Shown: in pieces, positions 53,943 through 63,883 of the stretch
How the letters are laid out: each line of letters opens with the position of its first letter
How positions within the stretch are numbered: the first letter of the stretch is position 1
NCBI GenBank assembly: GCA_902591025.1
Contig: CACIZB010000001.1
Span: 62,001-126,000, forward strand
DNA length: 64,000 bases
Source: an uncultured Pelagibacteraceae bacterium
Lineage (GTDB): Bacteria > Pseudomonadota > Alphaproteobacteria > Pelagibacterales > Pelagibacteraceae
Direction: 5' to 3'
Notes under the pieces: generated by a model
Seen by the model: only the letters and a program-made list of their open reading frames with translations
What the model was told of the DNA's origin: nothing
The model's database searches: none
Position numbers and translations under genes: made by a program

Positions 53943-55397
53943 ATGATTCAACCAGTAAAAATAGATCCATACGGTTTTAGGGAATATGACGCAAGATGGG
54001 TTTATAACAAAGATATAAATTCTGAGGGAATCGTCAATCTTGGTAAGGGTTTAGGGACACAGATTCTAAAACACACCAATAAAAAAAATCCCAGAGTGGT
54101 TGTAGGTCATGATTATAGATCATACAGCAAAGAAATTAAATCGGCATTAAAAAAAGGTTTAGTTTCAACTGGTTGTTTTGTGGAGGATGTAGGATTAGCA
54201 TTATCCCCGATGGTTTATTTTGCCCAATTTAACTTAGAAAGTGATGCAGTAGCGATGGTTACTGCAAGTCATAATGAAAATGGATGGACTGGAGTAAAAA
54301 TGGGAATAAAAAAAGGTCTAACTCATGCTCCAGAGGAAATGAAAGAACTTAAGGACATAACAATTAATGAAAAATTTACTACTGGAAAAGGGCAAGCAAA
54401 AGATATTAAAAATTTTCAAGAAATTTATAAGCAGAATCTTATACAAAAAAATAAGATTAACAAAAAAATTAAAGCAGTTGTTGCCTGTGGAAATGGAACA
54501 GCTGGAATTTTCGCGCCAGATATTTTAAGAGGTATAGGTTGTGAAGTTATAGAATTAGACTGCAATCTAGATTGGTCATTTCCAAAATACAATCCAAACC
54601 CTGAAGATTTAGAGATGCTTCATGAAATATCTAAAGCTGTCAAACAAAATAATGCTGATATTGGTTTTGGATTCGATGGTGATGGTGATCGAGTAGGGGT
54701 TATAGATAATAAGGGCAATGAAATATTTTCAGACAAAATTGGTTTGTTAATTGCTAGAAATTTATCTTCAGAACATCAAAATTCGAAATTTATAGTGGAT
54801 GTTAAATCAACTGGCTTATATTCTAATGATGAAGTTTTAAACAAAAATAAATGTAAAGCTATTTACTGGAAAACTGGTCATTCTCACATTAAAAGAAAAG
54901 TTTTTAATGAAAAAGCATTAGCTGGTTTTGAAAAAAGTGGCCATTTCTTTTTTAACCGACCACTTGGTTACGGATATGATGATGGTATAAACTCAGCTAT
55001 TCAAGTTTGCCATTTATTAGATAAACAAAATAAAAAAATGCATGAGATAATAGGTGAACTTCCAATTACATATCAGTCACCTACCATGGCTCCATTTTGT
55101 AAAGATGAGGAGAAATATAAAGTTGTAGATGATATTGTTCAGAAAATCGAAAAAATAAAAAGTAATGAGGAAAAAATTGACGGTCAAAAAATAAAAGAAA
55201 TTCTCACAGTAAATGGAGTAAGATTTTCATTTGAAGATGGTTCGTGGGGATTAATTAGAGCTTCATCAAATAAACCATCTTTAGTTGTTGTGACTGAAAG
55301 TCCAAAGTCTGATGATAGAAAAAAACGAATATTTGAATTTATCGACAATTTACTGCAAGAAACAGGTAAAATTGGTGATTATGATCAGAAGTTATAA
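53943..55397 (+). CDS. Phosphomannomutase/phosphoglucomutase
   Basis: 484 residues of the alpha-D-phosphohexomutase superfamily (AlgC/ManB-like). FREYDARWVYN opens domain 1, the phosphoserine loop is TASHNENGWTG near 101-111, the metal loop FDGDGDRVG near 239-247, the sugar-binding loop GFEKSGHFFF near 326, and the C-terminal phosphate loop RASSNKPSLVV. It interconverts hexose 6- and 1-phosphates for nucleotide sugars. It is divergent from nrdA, with 159 bp shared upstream. Preference between mannose and glucose is not resolved. Confidence 0.9.
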   Translation: MIQPVKIDPYGFREYDARWVYNKDINSEGIVNLGKGLGTQILKHTNKKNPRVVVGHDYRSYSKEIKSALKKGLVSTGCFVEDVGLALSPMVYFAQFNLESDAVAMVTASHNENGWTGVKMGIKKGLTHAPEEMKELKDITINEKFTTGKGQAKDIKNFQEIYKQNLIQKNKINKKIKAVVACGNGTAGIFAPDILRGIGCEVIELDCNLDWSFPKYNPNPEDLEMLHEISKAVKQNNADIGFGFDGDGDRVGVIDNKGNEIFSDKIGLLIARNLSSEHQNSKFIVDVKSTGLYSNDEVLNKNKCKAIYWKTGHSHIKRKVFNEKALAGFEKSGHFFFNRPLGYGYDDGINSAIQVCHLLDKQNKKMHEIIGELPITYQSPTMAPFCKDEEKYKVVDDIVQKIEKIKSNEEKIDGQKIKEILTVNGVRFSFEDGSWGLIRASSNKPSLVVVTESPKSDDRKKRIFEFIDNLLQETGKIGDYDQKL

Positions 55398-55422
55398 ATT
55401 TATTATTTTAATTATTTAAAAT

Positions 55423-57207
55423 TTAAGAATTAAGAGGAGGTTGTTTTCTCATATCTTCTTTCTTAATACCAGCAACTTTAACTGGTTTTTTCATAGCATC
55501 TCTTCTAAAAGGTTCACCAAGCTCTTGATTAAGAATTACCTCAATAAATGTTGTAATTCCTTTCTTTTGGTCATCGCATGATTTTTTAATAGCAGCAGTG
55601 GTTTCTTCCATTGATCTCACAGTTACACCTTTAAGTCCACAAGCATCTGCAACTTTAGCAAAGCTTAATTCTGGATCTAATTCAGTTCCAACAAAGTTAT
55701 TATCAAACCAAAGAGTGGTATTTCTTTTTTCAGCTCCCCATTGATAATTTCTAAATATAACCATCGTAATCGCTGGCCACTCTTCTCTAGCGCAAGAACT
55801 CATTTCATTCATGCTTATTCCAAAAGCACCGTCACCTGCAAAACCAATAACAGGAGTATCAGGACATCCTATTTTCGCCCCGAGGATTGATGGAAATCCA
55901 TAACCGCATGGTCCGAATAAACCTGGAGCTAAGTATTTTCTTGGTTTCTCAAAAGTCGGATAAGCATTACCAATTGCACAATTATTTCCAATATCACTTG
56001 AAATAATCACATCATCAGGCATACCTGCTTGTATCGCTCGCCAAGCTTGTCTTGGTGACATTCTGTCCTTATCTCTCTCTCTTGCTTCTTTATTCCAAAA
56101 TGTCCCTTCATCATCGTCTTCATGATCTAAACTTGATAATTTTTGCAACCATGCCGATTTTGTCTGATGAATTAAATCTTTTCTTTGTTGTCTATCAGTA
56201 TCGCCAGCGTTTGTTGAAAGTTTTTTGAAAATTTGATTTGCAACTAATTTTGCATCTCCACTAATACCTACTGTTACTTTTTTTGTTAATCCTATTCTAT
56301 CTGGATTGATATCTACTTGTATTATACTCGCATTTTTTGGCCAATAATCTATTCCGTAACCAGGTAAAGTTGAAAATGGGTTCAGTCTAGTTCCTAAGGC
56401 TAAAACCACATCTGCTTTAGAAATTAATTCCATTGCAGCTTTTGATCCATTATATCCTAATGGTCCCACCGCCAATGGATGGCTACCTGGAAAACTATCA
56501 TTATGCTGATAACCAGAACAAACTGGAGAGTCTAATTTTTCTGCAAGTTTTTTTGTTTCTTCAACTGCACCACCAATAACAACTCCAGCTCCAGATAAAA
56601 TAACTGGGAATTTTGCATTTGATAATAAATCTGCAGCTTTTGTGATTGCCTCGGTACCACCACCTTGTCTTTCTAATCTTACAATTGGAGGAAGATCAAT
56701 ATCTATTACTTGTGTCCAATAATCTCTTGGAACATTAATTTGAGCAGGAGCAGATCCTCTAATTGCTTTTTCAATTACTCTATTTAAAACTTCAGCCATT
56801 CTTGAAGGGTCCCTTACCTCTTCTTGATAACAAACCATATCTTTAAATAAATTTAATTGTTCAACTTCTTGAAAACCACCTTGTCCAATAGTTTTGTTTG
56901 CTGCTTGAGGTGTTACTAATAACAAAGGTGTATGATTCCAATATGCAGTTTTAATCGGGGTAACTAAACCAGTTACACCTGGTCCATTTTGGGCGATTAC
57001 CATAGACATTTTTCCTGTGGCTCTAGTATATCCATCTGCAATTAAACCACCATTAGTCTCGTGCGCGACATCCCAGAATTTTATTCCAGCATCTGGGAAA
57101 ATATCTGAAATTGGCATAAATGCAGAACCTATAATTCCGAAGGCATGTTCGATTCCATGCATTTGTAAAACTTTTACAAAAGCCTCTTCGGTTGTCATTT
57201 TTGTCAT
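55423..57207 (-). CDS. xsc: Sulfoacetaldehyde acetyltransferase
   Basis: 594 residues, ThDP-dependent. It converts sulfoacetaldehyde plus phosphate to acetyl phosphate and sulfite, the desulfonating step for taurine and other C2 sulfonates. The N-terminal EHAFGIIGSAFMPISDIFPDAGI and VAHETNGGLIADGYTRATG carry the cofactor-activating glutamate. GFAGDGAFGISMNEMSSC is the ThDP/metal motif, and FRNYQWGAEKRNTTLW is characteristic of Xsc rather than acetolactate synthase. It is divergent from suyAB, so both sulfonate routes share one intergenic region. Confidence 0.93.
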   Translation of the reverse strand: MTKMTTEEAFVKVLQMHGIEHAFGIIGSAFMPISDIFPDAGIKFWDVAHETNGGLIADGYTRATGKMSMVIAQNGPGVTGLVTPIKTAYWNHTPLLLVTPQAANKTIGQGGFQEVEQLNLFKDMVCYQEEVRDPSRMAEVLNRVIEKAIRGSAPAQINVPRDYWTQVIDIDLPPIVRLERQGGGTEAITKAADLLSNAKFPVILSGAGVVIGGAVEETKKLAEKLDSPVCSGYQHNDSFPGSHPLAVGPLGYNGSKAAMELISKADVVLALGTRLNPFSTLPGYGIDYWPKNASIIQVDINPDRIGLTKKVTVGISGDAKLVANQIFKKLSTNAGDTDRQQRKDLIHQTKSAWLQKLSSLDHEDDDEGTFWNKEARERDKDRMSPRQAWRAIQAGMPDDVIISSDIGNNCAIGNAYPTFEKPRKYLAPGLFGPCGYGFPSILGAKIGCPDTPVIGFAGDGAFGISMNEMSSCAREEWPAITMVIFRNYQWGAEKRNTTLWFDNNFVGTELDPELSFAKVADACGLKGVTVRSMEETTAAIKKSCDDQKKGITTFIEVILNQELGEPFRRDAMKKPVKVAGIKKEDMRKQPPLNS

Positions 57208-57319
57208 TAATAGAACCTTTATAAACTACTATATTAAAAAATTTTATAAAAATTAATTGTTAATTTTTGCGATTAATATATAAGTTTCTCAAAATTTCAA
57301 ATAAACAAATCGACACCAT

Positions 57320-57604
57320 ATGTCCACAGATATCATAATTCACGAGAAAAAAGATAATGTAGGGGTTGTTGTAATAGAAAAAACAACTTCAAAACAAGAC
57401 TGCAAATGCTGGATTATGGAGGATGATAGTTCGGCAAATATTCAATCAATGGATGAAATCCCCTTGGGGCATAAAATTGCTATGGTCGATCTTAATGAAG
57501 GTGATACGATTATTAAATATGGGCATGATATAGGTAAGGTGGTTAAATCTATTAAAAAAGGTGAACATGTGCATGTTCATAATGTAAAAACAAAAAAGTG
57601 GTAA
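57320..57604 (+). CDS. suyA: (R)-sulfolactate sulfo-lyase small subunit (SAF domain)
   Basis: 94 residues, a SAF-type domain protein like the small subunit of altronate dehydratase and Suy[36 protein letters not shown] and HVHNVKT are the family's marks. It is separated from the large-subunit gene by 1 nt. The altronate-dehydratase assignment is unlikely because the locus is devoted to sulfonates. Confidence 0.85.
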   Translation: MSTDIIIHEKKDNVGVVVIEKTTSKQDCKCWIMEDDSSANIQSMDEIPLGHKIAMVDLNEGDTIIKYGHDIGKVVKSIKKGEHVHVHNVKTKKW

Positions 57605-57605
57605 T

Positions 57606-58772
57606 ATGGAAATTCCAAAAAGTTTTTTAGGTTATAAAAGAGAAAATGGAAGAGCGGGTACAAGAAACCATGTAATAATTCTTCCTGTTGACGATATTTC
57701 AAATGCCTGCGCAGAAGCTGTTGCAAATAACATTAAAGGTACAATTGCCCTTCCACATTCATATGGAAGACTTCAGTTTGGAGCTGACTTAGAGTTACAT
57801 TTTAGGACTATGATCGGAACTGGAAGTAATCCGAATGTTGCTGCTGTTATTGTAATTGGTATTGAACCAAAGTGGACAAAAAGAATTGTAGACGGGATCG
57901 CTAAAACTGGAAAACCAGTTGAGGGTTTTCACATAGAAAGAACAGGGGATATTGGTACAGTAATGAAAGCATCAAAGAAAGCTCAGGAATTTTCACAATG
58001 GGCATCTGAGAAACAAAGAGAAGAGTGTCCAATGAGTGATTTATGGATTTCAGTGAAATGTGGAGAGTCTGATACAACATCTGGATTAGCGTCAAACCCA
58101 ACGGTTGGGAATTTAATGGAAAAATTGGAGCCATTGGGTGTTCACCTATGTTTTGGTGAAACTTCTGAGTTAACAGGTGCAGAAGAGGTTTGTGCAACAA
58201 GAGGAGCGACCAAAGAAGCTTCGGATAAGTTCATGAAAACGTGGAATGAATATAATGATTTTATATTGAAAGAAGCAACTGATGATTTATCTGAAAGTCA
58301 ACCAACTGCAGGAAATATAGCTGGAGGATTGACAACCATTGAGGAAAAAGCATTCGGGAATTTCCAAAAGATTGGAAATTTGAAATTTATCGATGTCCTT
58401 GAACCTGCTGAGGAACCAGCTAAAGGACCAGGTTTATATTTTATGGATACATCATCAGCAGCAGCAGAATGTATTACACTTCAAGCAGCTGGAGGATTTA
58501 ATATTCATCTCTTTCCAACAGGGCAAGGAAACATAGTTGGGAATCCTATTGAACCTGTTGTTAAATTAACAGCTAATCCATTAACTGCAAAAAGTATGAG
58601 CGAACATGTAGATTGCGATGTGTCTAAAATTCTTTCGAGAGAAATGAATTTATCAGAAGCAGGAGACAAACTCATTGAAACTACATTAAGAGTGGCTAAT
58701 GGAAGACTAACTTGTGCTGAAGCTTTAGGTCATAAAGAATTTGTTATGACTAAACTTTACAGAAGTGCTTAA
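57606..58772 (+). CDS. suyB: (R)-sulfolactate sulfo-lyase large subunit (UxaA family)
   Basis: 388 residues, UxaA/SuyB fold. [22 protein letters not shown] opens the protein, followed by [47 protein letters not shown] and [22 protein letters not shown]. With SuyA it eliminates sulfite from sulfolactate to give pyruvate. Linkage to xsc and sulfite-handling genes supports SuyB over altronate or galactarate dehydratase. Confidence 0.85.
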   Translation: MEIPKSFLGYKRENGRAGTRNHVIILPVDDISNACAEAVANNIKGTIALPHSYGRLQFGADLELHFRTMIGTGSNPNVAAVIVIGIEPKWTKRIVDGIAKTGKPVEGFHIERTGDIGTVMKASKKAQEFSQWASEKQREECPMSDLWISVKCGESDTTSGLASNPTVGNLMEKLEPLGVHLCFGETSELTGAEEVCATRGATKEASDKFMKTWNEYNDFILKEATDDLSESQPTAGNIAGGLTTIEEKAFGNFQKIGNLKFIDVLEPAEEPAKGPGLYFMDTSSAAAECITLQAAGGFNIHLFPTGQGNIVGNPIEPVVKLTANPLTAKSMSEHVDCDVSKILSREMNLSEAGDKLIETTLRVANGRLTCAEALGHKEFVMTKLYRSA

Positions 58773-58787
58773 TATTTAATTCATAAA

Positions 58788-59861
58788 ATGTTTGATAATA
58801 AATACTTGGTTTGTATACCAGGTATAATACTTGCATTTGTTTTATACACATTATCTCAAGGTTTTAACAATATAATTGGGATAGAACTTTTGGGATACAG
58901 CAAAAGTCCTATATCAACTGCAATGATTGCTATTCTTCTAGGAATTTTTTTTGGAAATTTTTTTAAAATCAGTAATAATTTTCAAAAAGGATTGGATTTT
59001 ACAAGAGAATATATTTTAAAAGTAGGAATAATTTTTTTAGGAATTCAACTTAAGCCTTTTCAATTTTTAGACTTTGGAAAAATTGCTATTCCACTAATTA
59101 TAGTGTGTATGATAGGCGTTTTAATTGTAATTAAACTTCTAATAAAAAAACTAAAAATACCAACACGAATGGCCTATCTTATATCAATAGGAAGCACTGT
59201 ATGTGGAACAACAGCTATAATGGCGACAGCACCTATAATTAAAGCAAACAAAAGTGAAGTTTCTTATGCAATAGCGAATATCACACTTTTTGGAATATCA
59301 TCTATGTTGATTTATCCATATTTTATTAATTTTTATTTTGGTGATGAACCTTTGTTAACTGGTCTTTTTTTAGGAACTGCAATACATGAAACCTCACAAG
59401 TTGCAGCAGCAGGTTTAATCTACGAACAACAATATAATAGTCCAGAAACGTTAAATGTTGCAACATTAACTAAACTTATAAGAAATACATTTCTTATAAT
59501 CATGATACCACTTTTTGCTTTTCTCTATTATAGGGGTCAATCTTATAAAAAAAATTATTCTTTATTAAAAATTTTTCCTTACTTTGTTTTGGGTTTTATT
59601 GGAATGATAATCCTAAGAAATATTGGTGATGAAGTTTTTATTTCTGTAAATAATATTATTTGGCTTCAAACAATTGATACAATTAAATTTTCTTCAAAAA
59701 TTTTCTTAACAATGGCAATGGCAGCAATAGGATTATCTACTAATTTAAAAGATATAAAAAAAATGGGCTATAAACCTTTTGTGGTTGGATTTATTGCGAT
59801 GATTACCGTTGGGATATTTTGTATTTTAACGATTGAAGGATATTTAAGATTTTTTGGTTAA
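58788..59861 (+). CDS. YeiH/UPF0324-family membrane protein, putative sulfate or sulfite exporter
   Basis: 357 residues with about ten membrane helices. Characteristic stretches are SPISTAMIAILLGIFFGN, VGIIFLGIQL, STVCGTTAIMATAPII and GTAIHETSQVAAAG. Members of this family near sulfonate-degradation genes have been proposed to export the inorganic sulfur product. It follows suyB by 15 nt in the same direction. Transport direction and substrate are inferred from context. Its end overlaps the convergent TauE-like gene by 18 nt. Confidence 0.78.
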   Translation: MFDNKYLVCIPGIILAFVLYTLSQGFNNIIGIELLGYSKSPISTAMIAILLGIFFGNFFKISNNFQKGLDFTREYILKVGIIFLGIQLKPFQFLDFGKIAIPLIIVCMIGVLIVIKLLIKKLKIPTRMAYLISIGSTVCGTTAIMATAPIIKANKSEVSYAIANITLFGISSMLIYPYFINFYFGDEPLLTGLFLGTAIHETSQVAAAGLIYEQQYNSPETLNVATLTKLIRNTFLIIMIPLFAFLYYRGQSYKKNYSLLKIFPYFVLGFIGMIILRNIGDEVFISVNNIIWLQTIDTIKFSSKIFLTMAMAAIGLSTNLKDIKKMGYKPFVVGFIAMITVGIFCILTIEGYLRFFG

Positions 59862-60941
59862 AAGATTTGATAAATATTTTTTTCTAAGAATAGAGAGAAA
59901 TTTTCGAACGAATGCAGCTGCCACACCAAGTAGAACAGCAAACATTATTGAGAATAATCCATAAAAAAATGGCATATCGTTTGAAAACTCTAGAATAAAT
60001 TGAGAGAAGAAATTAAGATCTGTAGTCACTGCTTTAAAAACCTTACTTTGTATTTCTTCCGCAAAGAAGGTGTCATAAGCAATTGCAACGCCAACAATCA
60101 ATAATAGAATTGCTAATAATGCTTTTAGCCCAGAACTTTCGATACTTTCACCAAGTTTTTGGCCAACCTGAACTCCAATTATAGATCCTACAACTAACAT
60201 AACAACCAACATAAGGTCTATCGAACCATAATTAAATGAATGTAGAAAAGTAACAATAACACTTACAAAAATAGTCACAAACAAAGATGTTCCGGGTACA
60301 AGTTTTGTTGGCATTTTAATTATATAAATCATTGCAGGCACAAGAATAAAAGCTCCACCGATACCCATAATTGCAGCAATAAAACCTACAAATAATCCAA
60401 TGACAATTGGAGTGAATACACTTTCATATAATTTTGATTTTGGAAACCTCATTCTTAGAGGGAGACCGTGTATCCAATAATGGACATGTAACTTCTTTTT
60501 CTCTACTACATTTTTTTTCGCTTTATCTATTTCGCCAAGACTCTCTACCAACATGAGCGTTCCAATAATTGCAAGAATATACATGTAAGCTAAAGAAATA
60601 ACTGTATCAATTTTTCCAATACCTTTAAAATAACTAAAAGTATAGATACCTAGTGCTGTACCAATTGAACCACCAATTACTATCATAAAACCCATCTTGT
60701 AATCTAAAGTATTTTTTAACCAATGAGTGGTGGATCCTGATACAGAAGTTGCTAGAATATTATTAGCTTCGTTAGCAACTGCGTATGCAGGTGGGATACC
60801 TAGAAAAATTAAAAATGGTGTCATTAAAAACCCTCCACCCACTCCAAATAACCCAGATAGCACACCTACTAACGCACTTAATAAAAGGATTTCGATCGGA
60901 TTTATAAATACTTGAGCAATTGGTAAAAAAACATCCATCAA
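59844..60941 (-). CDS. TauE/SafE-family sulfite exporter
   Basis: 365 residues, DUF81/TauE membrane family. Two internally similar halves begin with VGVLSGLFGVGGGFLMTPFLIFLGIPP near 24 and VGFIAAIMGIGGAFILVPAMIYI near 188, each with the glycine-rich GxGGG/GIGGA loop. TauE is implicated in sulfite export in taurine degraders. Here it ends a minus-strand cluster that includes aprBA, so sulfite is the likely substrate. A basic cytoplasmic loop (about 130-170) is unusual but not diagnostic. Confidence 0.85.
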   Translation of the reverse strand: MMDVFLPIAQVFINPIEILLLSALVGVLSGLFGVGGGFLMTPFLIFLGIPPAYAVANEANNILATSVSGSTTHWLKNTLDYKMGFMIVIGGSIGTALGIYTFSYFKGIGKIDTVISLAYMYILAIIGTLMLVESLGEIDKAKKNVVEKKKLHVHYWIHGLPLRMRFPKSKLYESVFTPIVIGLFVGFIAAIMGIGGAFILVPAMIYIIKMPTKLVPGTSLFVTIFVSVIVTFLHSFNYGSIDLMLVVMLVVGSIIGVQVGQKLGESIESSGLKALLAILLLIVGVAIAYDTFFAEEIQSKVFKAVTTDLNFFSQFILEFSNDMPFFYGLFSIMFAVLLGVAAAFVRKFLSILRKKYLSNLLTKKS

Positions 60942-60966
60942 ATAAATTAAATCTTAAATTTATTTT

Positions 60967-61101
60967 TTAATTAAAAGTTACAAAAGTTCCAAATAAAATT
61001 ACACCCCAACAAGCAAAGATAGCAGAAAAAATACCAGTTTTAATAAAAGTTGTTTTGTTATTAGTTATTTTTTTGGGGAATTTTATATTTGAAAGATACA
61101 T
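60967..61101 (-). CDS. Small single-span membrane protein (44 aa), unknown
   Basis: A short open frame of 44 residues from ATG 61101 to TAA 60967, in the same direction as its neighbours and filling most of the 203-bp gap between the 116-residue gene and the tauE-like gene. After a basic N-terminus (NIKFPKKITNNKTT) comes one hydrophobic span of about 22 residues (TGIFSAIFACWGVILFGTF). Lysines before and few charges after the span suggest an inside-to-outside orientation. No ribosome-binding site is obvious. Function unknown. Confidence 0.5.
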   Translation of the reverse strand: MYLSNIKFPKKITNNKTTFIKTGIFSAIFACWGVILFGTFVTFN

Positions 61102-61144
61102 ATAATCTTCAATACACCCAGTGAAAAAATTGTCAAATTATTAT

Positions 61145-61495
61145 TTAGTATATTGTGGCCCCAAAGACCTTGATTTCTCCGTCCTCCACTCCTAAAACTA
61201 GTCTACCCAAAAACTCACCTGGTAACTTTTTATTTGTCACTTTAATGAGGACAGTGATGTGATCTCCTCTTCTTAATGTCCCAAAAGGTTCGTAAGTTTC
61301 TTTGAGGTTAGTAATAAGCTCGTTATTAGCCCATTGTTTTCCAAGCTCAACCTCATTCGCACCAAACAACATTTGTGTAGAAAAATCCCTCGTAAAACTA
61401 CCATAATCCTTAAGATTAGATGATCTAACTAGATTTTCCCATAGTGGTTTACCTATTACAAATATCTCTTCATCAGATTTAGCTAAAAGATCCAT
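61145..61495 (-). CDS. Conserved-looking small protein downstream of aprA, unknown
   Basis: 116 residues, soluble, no signal peptide, no family recognised. The sequence is compact and mixed alpha/beta, with a C-terminal stretch PFGTLRRGDHITVLIKVTN and GRLVLGVEDGEIKVFGATIY that looks like beta strands. It lies 25 nt after aprA and is presumably co-transcribed. Position suggests a role in sulfite oxidation or AprBA maturation, but that is a guess from context. Confidence 0.7.
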   Translation of the reverse strand: MDLLAKSDEEIFVIGKPLWENLVRSSNLKDYGSFTRDFSTQMLFGANEVELGKQWANNELITNLKETYEPFGTLRRGDHITVLIKVTNKKLPGEFLGRLVLGVEDGEIKVFGATIY

Positions 61496-61520
61496 AGATG
61501 ATTTGCTGTATTATAAGTTT

Positions 61521-63380
61521 TTATGAGGCTTTCTTCTTCTCATTTTCATCCACTATGTGATATACAGGCACCTTTTCCATAGTGAATTTGCCTGTTTTTG
61601 GATCTCTTCTTGAGACTGTTAGACAATGCCAATTTTCGTCATCAAGTTTCATATGATCACCTCTATAATAATAACCAGGCCAACGAGTTTCTTCTCTAAA
61701 TAAAGTATGCTCTGTTACACACTGAGAGGTTAAGGTTCTATGTTTAAGTTCCCATGCCCTCATTAGCTGATGATAATCCTCTGCTCCTACTTTTTCTAAA
61801 TCTTCTTGAAGCCAATCTAAAAGCTCTAAAGCTCTCTTAAGCATGTTGCCATTTGTCATATAATTTGAGGTAATCCCACCAACATATTCGTCCATAATTT
61901 TCTGTAATCTTTGAAGACCTTGTATAGGCGAAATATAACTTGGTGAAACTGTTCCACCCGTTATTTCATTTTGTGCCACAGTGAAAGTGTCTAAAGGTTT
62001 ATAAACCGCTTTTTTAAAATCCTCACATTGTTTATCTGAAACATTAATACCTTCTGCTTTTTTATCTTCAATATATTTAACTGCCGCTTTCGCTGCTAGT
62101 CTACCCTCAGTAAATGAGCCTGATGAAAACTTATGGGCACTACCTCCCACAGTGTCACCTGCTCCAAAAAGGCCATCAATAGTCAACATTCTATTATATC
62201 CCCAGAAATACTCTGGTGGAGACAAGTCCTCTGGGCCACTTACCCATGCTCCAGAGCATGTTGCGTGCGATCCCATTACATAAGGCTCTGAAGTTGTTAA
62301 TTCTGGATTTGTATATTTTGGATCAATGTTTTGTGAAGCCCAAACAACAGCTTGACCAACCGTCATCCCTAAAAAATTCTCCCAACCAACGGTTTCTAAG
62401 TGTGGATCTTGAAAAGCTTCCTTAGTAACCATATGAATTGGTCCACCACCTGCTGCAACTTCTTGAATGAAAGCATGATTTCTAAGACAAGTAGGTGTTG
62501 GATGATGATCGATGTACTCGCCAACTAACTCTTTAGTCTGGTCGTACCATTTCTTCTCATAATTTTCACCATTCGCATTTTGTGTGTATGTTTTTAAATG
62601 TAAGAAATAAGCTCCAACTGGTCCATAACCATCTTTAAATCTACATAAAACTATTCTATTTTCCATTTGAGTCATTTTTGCACCCGCTGCAATAGGTAAA
62701 GCATAAGCAGAGCCGTTACTCCAAGGAGCGTACCATGTTCTTCCCATTCCTTCTCCCACTGCTCTAGGTTTAAATATATGGGATGCTCCTCCTGCTGAAA
62801 CAATCACAGTTTTTGATCTAAACACATGGAAGTCACCTGTCCTCATGTTGAAACCAACTGCGCCACCAATCCTGTTTTCCTGACTCTCGTCCATTAACAA
62901 ATGTGTTATCATTATCCTATTATAAATTTTATCTGCTGATTTCTTTGCTGCCTCAGCTACTATGGGTTTATAACTTTCTCCATGAATCATGATTTGCCAT
63001 TTACCCTCTCTTAAATATCTTCCAGTCTTTTCATTTTTCATCATTGGAAGACCCCATTCATCAAACATATGAACTGTTGAGTCTACGTGACGAGCCATAT
63101 CGTAACCTAAATCTTCTCTGACCATTCCCATTAAATCATTTCGAGCATATCTGACATGATCCTCTGGTTGGTTTTCATTCCATTGCATTCCCATATAACA
63201 ATTTATAGCGTAGAGCCCTTGAGCAACAGCTCCACTTCTATCAATGTTTGCTTTTTCAACACAAATAATTTTTAAATCCCTCCCCCAATGTCTTGCTTCA
63301 AATGTTGCACCAGTGCCGGCCATTCCGCCACCAACAACTAATACATCGCATTCCTCGTAGTGTGTTTTATACTTAGCCAT
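61521..63380 (-). CDS. aprA: Adenylylsulfate (APS) reductase alpha subunit
   Basis: 619 residues, the FAD-containing catalytic subunit. The dinucleotide-binding start is CDVLVVGGGMAGTGATFEARHW, followed by VEKANIDRSGAVAQGLYAINCYMG. Further conserved regions are GESYKPIVAEAAKK and GLFGAGDTVGGSAHKFSSGSFTEGRLAAKAA. In SAR11 and sulfur oxidisers the enzyme is expected to oxidise sulfite with AMP to APS, the reverse of sulfate reduction. It begins at the TAATG overlap with aprB. The direction here is inferred from the surrounding sulfite-producing genes. Confidence 0.96.
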   Translation of the reverse strand: MAKYKTHYEECDVLVVGGGMAGTGATFEARHWGRDLKIICVEKANIDRSGAVAQGLYAINCYMGMQWNENQPEDHVRYARNDLMGMVREDLGYDMARHVDSTVHMFDEWGLPMMKNEKTGRYLREGKWQIMIHGESYKPIVAEAAKKSADKIYNRIMITHLLMDESQENRIGGAVGFNMRTGDFHVFRSKTVIVSAGGASHIFKPRAVGEGMGRTWYAPWSNGSAYALPIAAGAKMTQMENRIVLCRFKDGYGPVGAYFLHLKTYTQNANGENYEKKWYDQTKELVGEYIDHHPTPTCLRNHAFIQEVAAGGGPIHMVTKEAFQDPHLETVGWENFLGMTVGQAVVWASQNIDPKYTNPELTTSEPYVMGSHATCSGAWVSGPEDLSPPEYFWGYNRMLTIDGLFGAGDTVGGSAHKFSSGSFTEGRLAAKAAVKYIEDKKAEGINVSDKQCEDFKKAVYKPLDTFTVAQNEITGGTVSPSYISPIQGLQRLQKIMDEYVGGITSNYMTNGNMLKRALELLDWLQEDLEKVGAEDYHQLMRAWELKHRTLTSQCVTEHTLFREETRWPGYYYRGDHMKLDDENWHCLTVSRRDPKTGKFTMEKVPVYHIVDENEKKKAS

Positions 63381-63850
63381 TAATAGTAGACACCTTTTTT
63401 GAAAGATTCTTTTGGAACAGATGGTAATTCTTTATTAGTATTTAAACCCTCTGGCTCACTATATAGTCTCTGTGAATTAATTTCTCCTTGATTAGGCGTA
63501 TCACCTTCAGCAAGCTTAGGTATAAATTTTCCCCATGGCTTAGTTGTTATTGGTGAAACAAAGTTTTTCTCTGTTCCATTTCTAAATTTAATTTTCCAAG
63601 AGATGGTTCCTTTTTCTTCTTCTCTTCTAACTCTAACGCTGTGTCCCATTGGAGCAAAATCTGCATATCCTCTAACATCAATCGCGTGATTAGGACATGC
63701 TTTAACACATGAATAACATTCCCAACAAAAATTTGGTTCAATGTTTTTTGCTCTCCTGATATTTTCATCAATGTGCATTATGTCTGACGGACATATGTCT
63801 ACGCAGTGCCCACAGCCATCACATCTTGTCATGTATACAAAAGTTGACAT
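63380..63850 (-). CDS. aprB: Adenylylsulfate (APS) reductase beta subunit
   Basis: 156 residues, iron-sulfur partner of AprA. Two 4Fe-4S motifs are visible: CDGCGHCVDICPSD (10-23) and CWECYSCVKACPNHA (about 42-56). A C-terminal extension that wraps around the alpha subunit follows. It is translated just before aprA with a 1-nt overlap. An AGGAG lies 13 nt upstream of the ATG, somewhat distant. Confidence 0.96.
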   Translation of the reverse strand: MSTFVYMTRCDGCGHCVDICPSDIMHIDENIRRAKNIEPNFCWECYSCVKACPNHAIDVRGYADFAPMGHSVRVRREEEKGTISWKIKFRNGTEKNFVSPITTKPWGKFIPKLAEGDTPNQGEINSQRLYSEPEGLNTNKELPSVPKESFKKGVYY

Positions 63851-63883
63851 AATTTTTATTTTACTCCTTTTTCTATTATCATA

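Noticed and set aside
55398-55422. Terminator between the phosphohexomutase and xsc
   Set aside because: The gap is only 25 bp, AT-rich, and shows no clear GC stem.
57208-57319. Riboswitch or defined promoter between xsc and suyA
   Set aside because: The region is AT-rich and no convincing structured leader or well-spaced promoter could be made out by eye.
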